From an uncultured Collinsella sp. (GTDB taxonomy: Bacteria; Actinomycetota; Coriobacteriia; Coriobacteriales; Coriobacteriaceae), in the NCBI GenBank assembly GCA_958423535.1, contig CATZRJ010000002.1, forward strand, positions 32,921-96,920: 64,000 nucleotides of DNA. Reading direction: 5' to 3'. Within the stretch, counting starts at the first letter, position 1. Every line of letters begins with the position of its first letter. A program made the translations under genes and the position numbers. This document shows, piece by piece, positions 53,795-63,269 of this stretch. Under the pieces are notes generated by a model that saw only the letters and a list, made by a program, of their open reading frames with translations, searched no databases and had not been told where the DNA came from.

Positions 53795-54640
53795 TTAGAT
53801 GTAGAGGATGAACTTGCGCTCGGACTTATGGAACACGGTGTAGCCAATAACAAGCGCAAGAACCGCCCAAGCGACGCACATGCCAAACGTCAAAAGCGAG
53901 GGCGTGGTCTGGAACAGGAAGATATCGCGCATAAACTGCAGGTAGTTATACATGGGGTTCGCATAGACCAGAATGCGCACGAGATGCGACATTTGCGCAA
54001 CGAAGTCGGTCGTCCAGAAAATAGGCGTGATGTAAGTCCACGCCGTGATGACGACGCTCCACAGATGCATGACATCGCGGAAAAAGACCGTAAGGGCAGA
54101 GAGCATCATGCCCAGGCCCATGCAGAAGCACATAAGCAGCAGCAGGCAAACCGGCAGCAGAATCAGGTGCCAAGAAGGCATAACACGGAACCACAGCATA
54201 ACGATGGCGACGGCGACCAGCGAGAAGGCAAAGTTGACCAGCGAGAAGAGCACCTTCTGCACCGGAAAAACCCAACGGTGCACTTTAACTTTCTTAAGCA
54301 GCGGAGCCGCACCCACGATGGACGTCAGAGCCTGGTTCGTAGACTCGGACATGACGGCAAAGGTGACATTACCCACAATCAAATACAACGGGTACATCTC
54401 GGGCGTAATCGAGCCATTGCGGCCCTGGGTAAAAATCGTCGAGAACACGATGGCCATGACGATCATCATCAGCAACGGATTGAGCACCGACCATGCGACG
54501 CCCAGAACGCTACGGCGATACTTGATCTTAAAATCCTTGGTAACCAGCTGACGAAGGATAAACGCATCCTTCTCAAATTCGTTCTTAGCAAACGTCGCAG
54601 GCAGACTGCGAGTTTCTTGTTGCTTTGTCTGATCCGACAC
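53795..54640 (-). CDS. ABC-2 type polysaccharide export permease (Wzm/TagG type)
   Basis: Membrane channel partner of the ATPase encoded just downstream. The 281-residue protein has a cytoplasmic N-terminus, the amphipathic ITKDFKIKYRRSVLGVAWSVLNPLL-type start (here LVTKDFKIKYRR, then SVLGVAWSVLNPLL) and six hydrophobic segments, ending with SERKFILYI. GTG 54640 is taken as start, eight bases after AAGGAG; the frame is open 21 codons further upstream across the likely promoter, where a TATACT hexamer lies without a clear -35. Confidence 0.9.
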   Translation of the reverse strand: MSDQTKQQETRSLPATFAKNEFEKDAFILRQLVTKDFKIKYRRSVLGVAWSVLNPLLMMIVMAIVFSTIFTQGRNGSITPEMYPLYLIVGNVTFAVMSESTNQALTSIVGAAPLLKKVKVHRWVFPVQKVLFSLVNFAFSLVAVAIVMLWFRVMPSWHLILLPVCLLLLMCFCMGLGMMLSALTVFFRDVMHLWSVVITAWTYITPIFWTTDFVAQMSHLVRILVYANPMYNYLQFMRDIFLFQTTPSLLTFGMCVAWAVLALVIGYTVFHKSERKFILYI

Positions 54641-54801
54641 GGATGCAACTCCTTTACTCGTAATCGTTGACAAACGAACAGTATAGACCCGACGGGCGGG
54701 CAAACGATTCGCGCAACAAAACTGGAGAACTAACTCACATCTTAGGATGCCCGTCGCAAACGGCTATACTTTCTAACGATTGAATAATTAAGGAGCATTG
54801 A

Positions 54802-55764
54802 GTGAATTCTGATTCTATTGCCGTCATTATCCCCTGCTACAACGAAGCCCTCACTATTGGCAAAGTTGTTGACGACTTCCACCGCGAGCTTCCGCAGGCG
54901 ACGGTCTACGTCTATGACAACAACTCGTCAGATGATACCTCGCGCATCGCAACGGAACATGGCGCCACGGTGCGCTTTGAGCCCCGACAGGGAAAGGGCA
55001 ACGTCTGCCGTCAGATGTTTCGCGATATCGACGCCGCCTGCTATCTGATGGTCGATGGCGACGATACCTACCCCGCCGAGGCGGCCAAAGCCCTCTGCGA
55101 GCCCATCCTCAACGGCATGGCCGACATGACCGTGGGCGACCGCCTGTCCAACGGCACCTATGCCGAGGAAAACAAGCGTGCGTTCCACGGCTTTGGCAAC
55201 AATCTGGTCCGCGCCATGATTAAATGGATCTATGGCTACAGTTTCGATGACGTCATGACGGGATATCGTGCCATGAGCCGCCCGTTCGTCAAGACCTTCC
55301 CCGTGCTTTCCGAGGGATTCCAGATCGAAACCGAACTCTCGATCCACGCCGTCGACCACCGTTGGCGCATCAAAGATGTACCCATCGAGTACCGCGATCG
55401 CCCGGAAGGCTCCGAGTCCAAGCTTAATACCGTGAGGGACGGCATTAAGGTCGTCACCATGATCGGCACGCTGTTCAAGGACTACCGTCCTTTGAAGTTC
55501 TTCAGCCTCGTCGCGCTTCTGTTTGCGATAGTCGGGCTTGCCCTGGGCATCCCCATCATTGTCGAGTATTTCCAGACCGGTCTTGTTCCGCGCTTCCCCA
55601 CCGCCATGCTCGCCGCATCGTTTATGTTCCTGTGCGGCTTAAGCCTCGCGACCGGTTTTATCCTCGACTCCGTGGCAAAGGTCGAAAAAAAGCAGTGGGA
55701 AGTCAACGTGTATAGCAAATACACCTTCGGTGACTATCGCAACGACAACACGAACGCGAGATAG
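54802..55764 (+). CDS. Glycosyltransferase family 2, dolichol-phosphate-mannose-synthase-like
   Basis: Transfers a sugar from a nucleotide donor, probably onto a lipid carrier. The 320-residue protein has the GT2 fold: VIIPCYNEALTIGKVVDDF near residue 8, YVYDNNSSDDTS, MVDGDDTYPAE (DxD) and a GYRAMSRPF acceptor-side motif. Two C-terminal transmembrane segments (about 230-252 and 262-285) follow, as in GtrB/ArnC-type enzymes. GTG 54802 follows AAGGAGCATTGA. Donor and acceptor are not determinable. Confidence 0.88.
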   Translation: MNSDSIAVIIPCYNEALTIGKVVDDFHRELPQATVYVYDNNSSDDTSRIATEHGATVRFEPRQGKGNVCRQMFRDIDAACYLMVDGDDTYPAEAAKALCEPILNGMADMTVGDRLSNGTYAEENKRAFHGFGNNLVRAMIKWIYGYSFDDVMTGYRAMSRPFVKTFPVLSEGFQIETELSIHAVDHRWRIKDVPIEYRDRPEGSESKLNTVRDGIKVVTMIGTLFKDYRPLKFFSLVALLFAIVGLALGIPIIVEYFQTGLVPRFPTAMLAASFMFLCGLSLATGFILDSVAKVEKKQWEVNVYSKYTFGDYRNDNTNAR

Positions 55765-55921
55765 CACGCCATGCCGTCGCCATGTCACTGATAGCGCTTA
55801 CCGTTATCGAACCTCTTGCCAACGCCCACGTTATATGGAATTAACTGTACGAAGGCTATTTCGAAGACGCCAACAGTACCCATGTAGCTAGCGTGACCAA
55901 CCATGATCTAAGGAGCATTCA

Positions 55922-56959
55922 GTGAAGAAAAGGTATCCCGAGTTTGATGTCGCAAAAGCAATAGCACTTGCCGGGGTCATCATAGGCCATTCAATATACC
56001 TGGGGACACCAGATCGGCTTGCTTCCGTTTTCTACTCATTTGATATGCCTCTGTTTTTTATTGTCAGCGGATTCTTTAGCAAGACCGAGGCTAAACTCAC
56101 ACCCGACTACGTTAAAAAGAACGCCAAATCGCTTCTGATGCCTTATCTGATTACCTGTGTAGGCGTAATTGGATGCTCGTTCCTAGGGGCGGTCCTAACA
56201 GGGAAAGCCAATCCGACAGAAATAGCAAACCACTGGTTTATGGCAAGCCTCTACGGCTGCGGAGGAATCACGCCCACAACCCCAGCATTCGTATCCGCCA
56301 TTGGAGCCCTTTGGTATCTCTTCGCGCTTTTCTTTGGCAAAATGCTCCTGACCGTCGTTAATCAATTTCGCCATCCCACAATTATGGCTCTGGGTTTTTT
56401 CTTCTGCGGCAATGTTCTGGCCCAAATCATTTGGCTTCCTTGGAGCATCCTGCAGGCCTTGAGCGCAACGCTCTTTTTGTACATTGGACAGATCATCAGA
56501 AAGCACGCCCTGCTCGAGGAAAACTCAATCGAACCCATCTGCTGGCTATTCATGGCGGGAATCTGGGGTTACTCAGCTCTACACTTTGGAAAGCTCTACA
56601 TGGTAACAAACACCTACGTTAACGGGACGCAGGATGTAATCGGGAGTATCTTTGGTTCATTGGTGATTCTCAAGCTATGCCAAATCGCTTGCAAGCATAT
56701 TCCACGCGTCACGAAACCCATCGCCTGGATCGGAAAGTACACGCTCCCGCTCTTCTGCATGCATCTTATCGAGTTGAACGTGTTTCCCTATAAATATGTT
56801 TCCGGTATTGTCGAGAGCCTTCCACTAGCGCCGTGGATAGGATATCTAATCGTCCGTTTCGCAATCATTGCACTGCTCACGGGCATCTTATACACGTTCC
56901 CGCGCCCAATTTCTAAATGGTATTTCCAGTCAAAACAAAAGCGTAAAACTGAACGATAA
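55922..56959 (+). CDS. Acyltransferase family 3 membrane protein
   Basis: Probably O-acylates a surface glycan. The 345-residue protein is hydrophobic, with about ten membrane segments. It begins FDVAKAIALAGVIIGHSIY, with the conserved His in the first helix, then FYSFDMPLFFIVSGFF, the acyltransferase-3 signature near residue 40. GTG 55922 follows AAGGAGCATTCA, almost the same initiation sequence as the glycosyltransferase before it. Its G+C is visibly lower than the window average. The gap 55765-55921 holds no recognisable gene. Confidence 0.85.
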   Translation: MKKRYPEFDVAKAIALAGVIIGHSIYLGTPDRLASVFYSFDMPLFFIVSGFFSKTEAKLTPDYVKKNAKSLLMPYLITCVGVIGCSFLGAVLTGKANPTEIANHWFMASLYGCGGITPTTPAFVSAIGALWYLFALFFGKMLLTVVNQFRHPTIMALGFFFCGNVLAQIIWLPWSILQALSATLFLYIGQIIRKHALLEENSIEPICWLFMAGIWGYSALHFGKLYMVTNTYVNGTQDVIGSIFGSLVILKLCQIACKHIPRVTKPIAWIGKYTLPLFCMHLIELNVFPYKYVSGIVESLPLAPWIGYLIVRFAIIALLTGILYTFPRPISKWYFQSKQKRKTER

Positions 56960-56983
56960 AACCTACGCGCCTCTGTAAGGACC

Positions 56984-57011
56984 GCGCCTCTATTCAATTG
57001 AATAGAGGCGC
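56984..57011. repeat. Perfect 28-bp palindrome between convergent genes
   Basis: GCGCCTCTATTCAA is followed immediately by its exact reverse complement. It lies 24 bases after the acyltransferase stop and about 70 bases before the stop of the convergent membrane protein gene. No T-run flanks it. An overlapping GAGGC/GCCTC hairpin (57005-57023) could compete with it. Confidence 0.85.
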
Positions 57012-57079
57012 ATATTATGCCTCTCCCTATCGCCCGAGCTTATCACGAGACTTAGACTTCCCTTGTTTGCGAAATGAAA

Positions 57080-59224
57080 TCAGACAAGACACAACATCTG
57101 AGCCACACCATAGAACACGGACGGACATGTACTCGCTAGAGCGCCATAACGATCGGGAGACAGCAAGATCCAAAATCCCAAAAGGATTGTCAGTCCGACA
57201 AGTGCAACCGTACTCCTAAAAATCGTACCTTTACCTTCCACAAAACCAGGGGTCTGAAGCAGCACTCCAAACACAAGCAAAATCAATAACCATGAGAAGT
57301 CACTGAAGTACCGCATTGTAATACTCGCAATCTGGAAATCCGCAAAAAGGATTACCGATGCGACAAAGAGCGAAAAGATGATGGCGGCCTTCTGGCTCTG
57401 CTTGCTCTTGGAGAACACGGACGGAATACAAGCAAGGCCCACGAGCAAAAACGGAGCGTTGGGCAGCAATCCTCCAAGATAAGGCTCATAAAACCAATAG
57501 CCCTGGAAATCAACAGCCATGTCAACACCGAAAACATACGGGTACCGTGCGCAAATATTCAAAGGCTGAAGCAAATACTGAAACAAAGCGGGAAGGGACC
57601 GCGATAGGACAATTCCTCGCGAAGTCATATCGCTACCAGTCAGGTTGTATGCGGCACCAAAATCAAAGACCGATCCAAACCTCATGCCGTTATACAGCAT
57701 GACGGGAATTGCAACGAGAATAAATGGCACAATTACCGACGCGGTATTGTTGGCGCCCTTTTTTGAGAAAAACAAACGTTCCCGAAATATCGCATTCCAA
57801 AAAATCGGGAAGGCAAGCAGAGAGACCAACACGTATTGGGGCCGGCAGCCCAATGACAGGGCAATCAGAAATGAACCAAGCATGAGGTAGCTCTTCCTGA
57901 AGCCCCCGTGGTCTCCATCCAAACGCTCCGCAGATACCCAACACGACAAGCCCAAAAACACAACAATTAAGCCAGATAAAATAGGGACAGAATAGATCTG
58001 AGGGAGAAAAACAAGGTACAGAAGTCCACTCGCAGCAAAAAATGACGCTGAAGAAAGTGCGAACAGACCAAGGGAAACATCTCGTCGATAGCGCTTTGCC
58101 AAGCAATACAGCAACGCATTGAAAGCGCAAATGAAGATCACTCCCAAAGCGAGAACGACTTGATCTGTTCTAAGATCACGACCAGTTAACAACTTGAAGG
58201 GAACAAACGCAACCAATGCCGGAAGCGCACCGAAATACGAGTAGTAAAGCCCGTTATAAAAAGCATAGTCGAGGTAGTAATACTCACCAGCCTGAGATAA
58301 TTCCTGAGCTCGAGCTGATGTATCGTACGGGTTTTCCATATCAGAGAGAACGGCGGACACGGGAAGGTCTAAGGAAACCTTGCCCGACAAAAACGCATCC
58401 GCAAGATGATTGTATTGATTGAAGTCAAATGCAATCGGCCCGCTAATTGTTGGACCGTTAGCTGGATTGTCACCAACCCCAGACAATCGGCTGACAACAA
58501 CAGATCCCGCCATCTCAACGGTCATTAACGCGACAAGGCATCCGATAACAACAGGGCGAATTGGAAACAACCTAGTCCTGTAAAGACTAGATGAGGGTCG
58601 GAAAGCAAGGAGCGCACAAGCCAATACTGCAGCAATCCCAAATCGGATGGGCTCGAAGCAAAACGGCCTCATGGCATTAATAGACGCGCCTCGGAGATCA
58701 AAGCTAAACCCCGATTCTTCTTGAATAAGCACCCGCATCTTATGTGAAACCCCAGAAAGATGCAGGCGAAGGTATTTCGAGCTTTCCATACCGCCGCAGT
58801 AATTGTAAGAAGGAAGTTCAAAGAAAGATGAGTTCGCTTCGTCAGTAGCAAGAACCTTTATTGATAAATAAGGGCCAGTCGACGTTCTCCATGACGAAGA
58901 TGCCCAGCCTGGAACAGCAATATCAAGGTAAAGATTCTCGATATGGCATCCATCAGCATCGAATTCAATATAGGCGGTTTCGGGATCTACGACCTTAATC
59001 GTCCCGTCATCCTGAATTTCCAGTCCAGGACCTAGACCCCAATCTACTTCTTTCGCGTTCCCAAATAGCAGAGATTCCCAGAACGGGAAGTTGAATACGA
59101 GAATCTCCAAAGCCATTGCAACCATAAGTGAAATAGCAACACAGCGAAGAATCTTCTGCAAAGTGTAGGAACCATCGTGGCCAACGGGCTCAATGTTATT
59201 TTTCGCGCACTCTATAGGAGTCAT
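57080..59224 (-). CDS. Large polytopic membrane protein, possible GT-C type glycosyltransferase
   Basis: A 714-residue protein with an N-terminal transmembrane segment (about 28-48), an extracytoplasmic domain of about 150 residues with beta-sandwich-like composition, and about eleven more membrane segments. The layout (a large first loop, then YYYLDYAFYNGLYYSYFGALPAL near 320) resembles lipid-linked-sugar-dependent GT-C enzymes, but no catalytic motif can be named with confidence. ATG 59224 has GGAG six bases upstream. Low G+C relative to neighbours. Confidence 0.6.
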   Translation of the reverse strand: MTPIECAKNNIEPVGHDGSYTLQKILRCVAISLMVAMALEILVFNFPFWESLLFGNAKEVDWGLGPGLEIQDDGTIKVVDPETAYIEFDADGCHIENLYLDIAVPGWASSSWRTSTGPYLSIKVLATDEANSSFFELPSYNYCGGMESSKYLRLHLSGVSHKMRVLIQEESGFSFDLRGASINAMRPFCFEPIRFGIAAVLACALLAFRPSSSLYRTRLFPIRPVVIGCLVALMTVEMAGSVVVSRLSGVGDNPANGPTISGPIAFDFNQYNHLADAFLSGKVSLDLPVSAVLSDMENPYDTSARAQELSQAGEYYYLDYAFYNGLYYSYFGALPALVAFVPFKLLTGRDLRTDQVVLALGVIFICAFNALLYCLAKRYRRDVSLGLFALSSASFFAASGLLYLVFLPQIYSVPILSGLIVVFLGLSCWVSAERLDGDHGGFRKSYLMLGSFLIALSLGCRPQYVLVSLLAFPIFWNAIFRERLFFSKKGANNTASVIVPFILVAIPVMLYNGMRFGSVFDFGAAYNLTGSDMTSRGIVLSRSLPALFQYLLQPLNICARYPYVFGVDMAVDFQGYWFYEPYLGGLLPNAPFLLVGLACIPSVFSKSKQSQKAAIIFSLFVASVILFADFQIASITMRYFSDFSWLLILLVFGVLLQTPGFVEGKGTIFRSTVALVGLTILLGFWILLSPDRYGALASTCPSVFYGVAQMLCLV

Positions 59225-59242
59225 CAAGTTCTCCAAACTAAA

Positions 59243-59371
59243 CTATGCGGACTTTGCACGTCTGACCGGATAAAACAAACCAGACAGGAAGGGCAGTAAA
59301 CAATAAACCACGCCAGCGAACAACCCTGTACACGCAACTTGCATCAACACCATAAGAACCCATGCATGCAT
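59243..59371 (-). CDS. Small hydrophobic ORF, possible remnant of a membrane protein
   Basis: A 42-residue frame starting at ATG 59371 and ending at TAG 59243, 18 bases before the large membrane protein gene. It encodes one long hydrophobic segment (MHAWVLMVLMQVACTGLFAG onward) and a basic end (PVRRAKSA), and has no Shine-Dalgarno sequence. The open frame extends 12 codons upstream of the ATG, also hydrophobic. That fits the truncated C-terminus of a lost membrane protein better than a dedicated small protein. Confidence 0.35.
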   Translation of the reverse strand: MHAWVLMVLMQVACTGLFAGVVYCLLPFLSGLFYPVRRAKSA

Positions 59372-59492
59372 CAGAAAGCACCGCAGAAAACCCCATTGGT
59401 GACACTACCTAATTCCAAACTAAATCAGGCAGAGCTCACGGCTTTTTGCGGCACTTTGGGACGTAATCAGGGCGTAGCAAGGGGTCAAATTC

Positions 59493-59615
59493 GGAAGTGC
59501 GGGGAAAATCGAGGAAATGCTGACCAGACCCCGGTTTTACTCTTCCGCGACCTGCGGTTTTTATTCCTTAATATCGTGTTGTGCTCGAAGGTTTTCAATT
59601 TTTCCCCGCACTTCC
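59493..59615. repeat. MITE-like unit with 16-bp perfect terminal inverted repeats
   Basis: GGAAGTGCGGGGAAAA (59493-59508) is repeated in exact reverse complement at 59600-59615, with 91 bases between. The interior has no reading frame and no second hairpin of note. Target-site duplication was looked for and is not clear. This 123-bp unit could be a miniature transposable element or the trace of a structured RNA. It fills the middle of the gap 59372-59816, together with the surface-protein remnant. Confidence 0.5.
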
Positions 59616-59659
59616 ATAATTTCATCAGCCAGACAGTCTGTTTTCCAGGAATCGCATCG

Positions 59660-59779
59660 CAATCACATCAAACAGGTTCACCCATCCCAGGATCTGCAGG
59701 GCTCGCAATAAGCTTGGCGACCGCCGCCGCTCTTGTCGCGGCAGGACTTTACGCCAGACACAAGAAAAGCCGCCGTTAA
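59660..59779 (+). pseudogene. C-terminal remnant of a sortase-anchored surface protein
   Basis: Reading the frame that ends at TAA 59777-59779: QTGSP is followed by a hydrophobic run (AGLAISLATAAALVAAGLYA) and a basic tail HKKSRR. This is the sorting-signal order of an LPXTG protein. The Leu-Pro of LPQTG reads Ser-His here, and nothing upstream in frame resembles a surface protein. A strong terminator follows at once, as it would after an intact gene. Confidence 0.6.
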
Positions 59780-59794
59780 AGAACGGCGGCTTTT
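59765..59794. terminator. Bidirectional terminator after the rfb operon and the surface-protein remnant
   Basis: AAAAGCCGCCGTT pairs exactly with AACGGCGGCTTTT around an AAAG tetraloop. The T-runs at both ends make it work in either direction. It overlaps the stop codon of the remnant and lies 22 bases past the stop of the rfbC-rfbD fusion. Confidence 0.92.
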
Positions 59795-59816
59795 GCTCTC
59801 GCAAATTCAATAGACA

Positions 59817-61271
59817 CTAGAGCGTCTTGAGGTACTCCCCCAGCTCTTCCTCCCAGTCGGGCATGCGGAAGCCGGCGGACTCCAGCTTGGACAGGTCGAG
59901 CGCGGAGTGGACCGGGCGCGGAGCGACGGGGCCCGCGGCGCTGGCGTAGTAGTCGGCGGTGCTGACCGGCACGACCCTGTCGCCGTTGCCGTTGGCTGCC
60001 TCGAAGACGGCGCGTGCGATGCCGGCCCAGGACTTCACCGCGCCGGAGCCGGTGCAGTCGTAGGTGCCGTAGGGGGCCTTGTTCTCCAGCACGTGGAAGA
60101 TGGCCGCGGCCATGTCGCGCGTGAAGGTCAGGCGGCCCAGCTGGTCGTCCACGACCGTGATCTGGGTGAGTTCATCCTCCGGGTCGGCGACGCGGTCGGA
60201 CAGCGCCTTCATCGTCTTGACGAAGTTGTGCCCCTCGCCGATGACCCAGGAGCTGCGCATGATGTAGTGGCGCGGGCAGCCGGCCACGGCGATGTCCCCT
60301 GCCGCCTTGGTCTGGCCGTAGACGGACAGCGGGGAGAAGGGCTCCCCCTCGTCATGCACCTCGGCGGTGCCGTCGAAGACGTAGTCGGAGGACACGTGCA
60401 CGAGCGTGATCCCGTGCTCGGCGCAGGTGCGGGCGAGAAGGGCGGGGCCCGTCGCGTTGGCCTTCCAGGCGGTCACGCGGCCCTCGGGGGTCTCGGCCTT
60501 ATCGACCGCGGTGTAGGCGCCGCAGTTGATGACCGTGCCGTAGAGCGACCAGTCGTACTTGCCGTAGGCCGCCGGGTCGGACATGTCGAATGTGTCGATG
60601 TCGCAGAAGTCGAAGGCATCGGTCAGCCCGCGCTCCTCGGCGAGCGCGCGGACCGCATGGCCCAGCTGGCCGTTGCAGCCGGTGACCAGGGTGCGCCTGG
60701 GCGCCATGGGCACGACGTCGGCCAGCAGCGGGTGGTGGAGGTCGGCCTCGGACACGGTGGCCTCGTCCAGCGGGATCGGCCACTCGATGGCGAGCTCCGG
60801 GTCGGCGAGGTTCACGAAGGTGTAGGTCCTCTTGAGCTCGGCCGACCAGTGGGCGTCCACCAGGTAGGTGTAGGCGGTGCCGTCCTCGAGCGCCTGGAAG
60901 GAGTTGCCCACGCCGCGCGGGACGTAGATGGCCTTGGAGGGGTCCAGCGTGCAGGTGTAGACCCTGCCGTAGGTGGCGCTGCCCTCGCGCAGGTCCACCC
61001 ATGCGCCGAAGACGCTGCCGCGCGCCACGGAGATGAACTTGTCCCAGGGCTCGGCGTGGATGCCGCGGGTGACGCCCTTCCTGTCGTTGTAGGAGATGTT
61101 GTTCTGGACGACCTTGAGGTCCGGGATGCCCAGAGCGGTCATCTTGGCGCGCTGCCAGTTCTCCTTGAACCAGCCGCGCGAGTCGCCGTGGACGGCCAGG
61201 TCGACGACCCTCAGGCCCTCGATGCCGGTCTCGGTGACGGAGAGGTCCTTCTCGAATGCGATGTCTGCCAT
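59817..61271 (-). CDS. Fused dTDP-4-dehydrorhamnose 3,5-epimerase - dTDP-4-dehydrorhamnose reductase
   Basis: A 484-residue protein for the last two steps of dTDP-L-rhamnose synthesis. Residues 1-190 are RfbC/RmlC-like (SRGWFKENWQ, RGIHAEPWDKFISVARGSVFGAWVDLR region, VPRGVGNSFQALED). From about 195 the RfbD/RmlD reductase begins with TLVTGCNGQLGHAV. It continues with VINCGAYTAVDKAE, VHVSSDYVFDG and the catalytic Tyr in SVYGQTKAAGD. Very G+C-rich, with a different codon preference from the acetyltransferase gene upstream. ATG 61271 has AGGAG ten bases before it. Confidence 0.93.
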   Translation of the reverse strand: MADIAFEKDLSVTETGIEGLRVVDLAVHGDSRGWFKENWQRAKMTALGIPDLKVVQNNISYNDRKGVTRGIHAEPWDKFISVARGSVFGAWVDLREGSATYGRVYTCTLDPSKAIYVPRGVGNSFQALEDGTAYTYLVDAHWSAELKRTYTFVNLADPELAIEWPIPLDEATVSEADLHHPLLADVVPMAPRRTLVTGCNGQLGHAVRALAEERGLTDAFDFCDIDTFDMSDPAAYGKYDWSLYGTVINCGAYTAVDKAETPEGRVTAWKANATGPALLARTCAEHGITLVHVSSDYVFDGTAEVHDEGEPFSPLSVYGQTKAAGDIAVAGCPRHYIMRSSWVIGEGHNFVKTMKALSDRVADPEDELTQITVVDDQLGRLTFTRDMAAAIFHVLENKAPYGTYDCTGSGAVKSWAGIARAVFEAANGNGDRVVPVSTADYYASAAGPVAPRPVHSALDLSKLESAGFRMPDWEEELGEYLKTL

Positions 61272-61307
61272 GTGGGAAAAGCTCCTATCGAAGAGGTTGG
61301 GTAACCG

Positions 61308-61368
61308 GGGGCGCCCGCGCGGGGACGCAGGGTCATCCCCATGCCCTGCGGCCCCGCGCGGGCGCCCC
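61308..61368 (-). other. Very stable G+C-rich intercistronic hairpin in the rfb operon
   Basis: Seventeen bp of GGGGCGCCCGCGCGGGG paired with its exact complement, then a single mismatch and seven more pairs (CGCAGGG/CCCTGCG) around an 11-base loop. It lies in the 121-base gap between rfbB and the rfbC-rfbD fusion and has no U-tract. It would be a strong barrier to 3' exonucleases, so it may set relative mRNA levels of the two genes. Confidence 0.85.
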
Positions 61369-61392
61369 GCGGCGTGGTTCGCCGGGCGCGGC

Positions 61393-63026
<1,634 letters not shown>

Positions 63027-63028
63027 GT

Positions 63029-63220
63029 CTAAATACCCATTTTGGCGAACAATTTATCGATTGCTTTTTGCTTCTCAACTGATAGCCGTCCGCCGGTTAA
63101 GCGCTTCGGGGATTTAATCGAGGCATCCATCGCTAATCCTTTTTCATATGCTTCGCATAAGGCTCTGGCGCCCTCAACAGAGGTAACCCGAATAGGCGCT
63201 TTAATACTAGATGTAGCCAT
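63029..63220 (-). CDS. Small protein upstream of the GNAT acetyltransferase, possible antitoxin
   Basis: A 63-residue basic protein (SVEGARALCEAYEKGLAMDA in the middle, and SVEKQKAIDKLFAKMGI at the end) with two predicted helices. It has no recognised DNA-binding motif. RBS GGAGAAGGGAG precedes ATG 63220. Size, order and two-base spacing match an antitoxin before its toxin, but the family was not recognised. Low G+C like its partner. Confidence 0.55.
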   Translation of the reverse strand: MATSSIKAPIRVTSVEGARALCEAYEKGLAMDASIKSPKRLTGGRLSVEKQKAIDKLFAKMGI

Positions 63221-63242
63221 TGATAACTCCCTTCTCCATAAC

Positions 63243-63250
63243 GTCTAGAC
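63243..63250. promoter_or_regulatory. Palindrome upstream of the small-protein/acetyltransferase pair
   Basis: GTCTAGAC, a perfect 8-bp palindrome, lies 23 bases before the small gene's start and just upstream of its ribosome-binding site. A/T-rich hexamers (TATATT, TAGAAT on the minus strand) upstream could be a -10. The arrangement fits an autoregulatory operator, without proof. Confidence 0.4.
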
Positions 63251-63269
63251 AGATTCTACCCAATATACC

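Noticed and set aside
59339..59659. The N-terminal two-thirds of a 146-codon plus-strand frame
   Set aside because: It crosses the inverted-repeat unit, has no ribosome-binding site and no protein-like pattern; only the last 40 codons resemble a protein tail.
59907..61304. A 465-codon plus-strand frame
   Set aside because: Antisense to the rfbC-rfbD fusion, whose motifs are complete; the frame is open only because of very high G+C.
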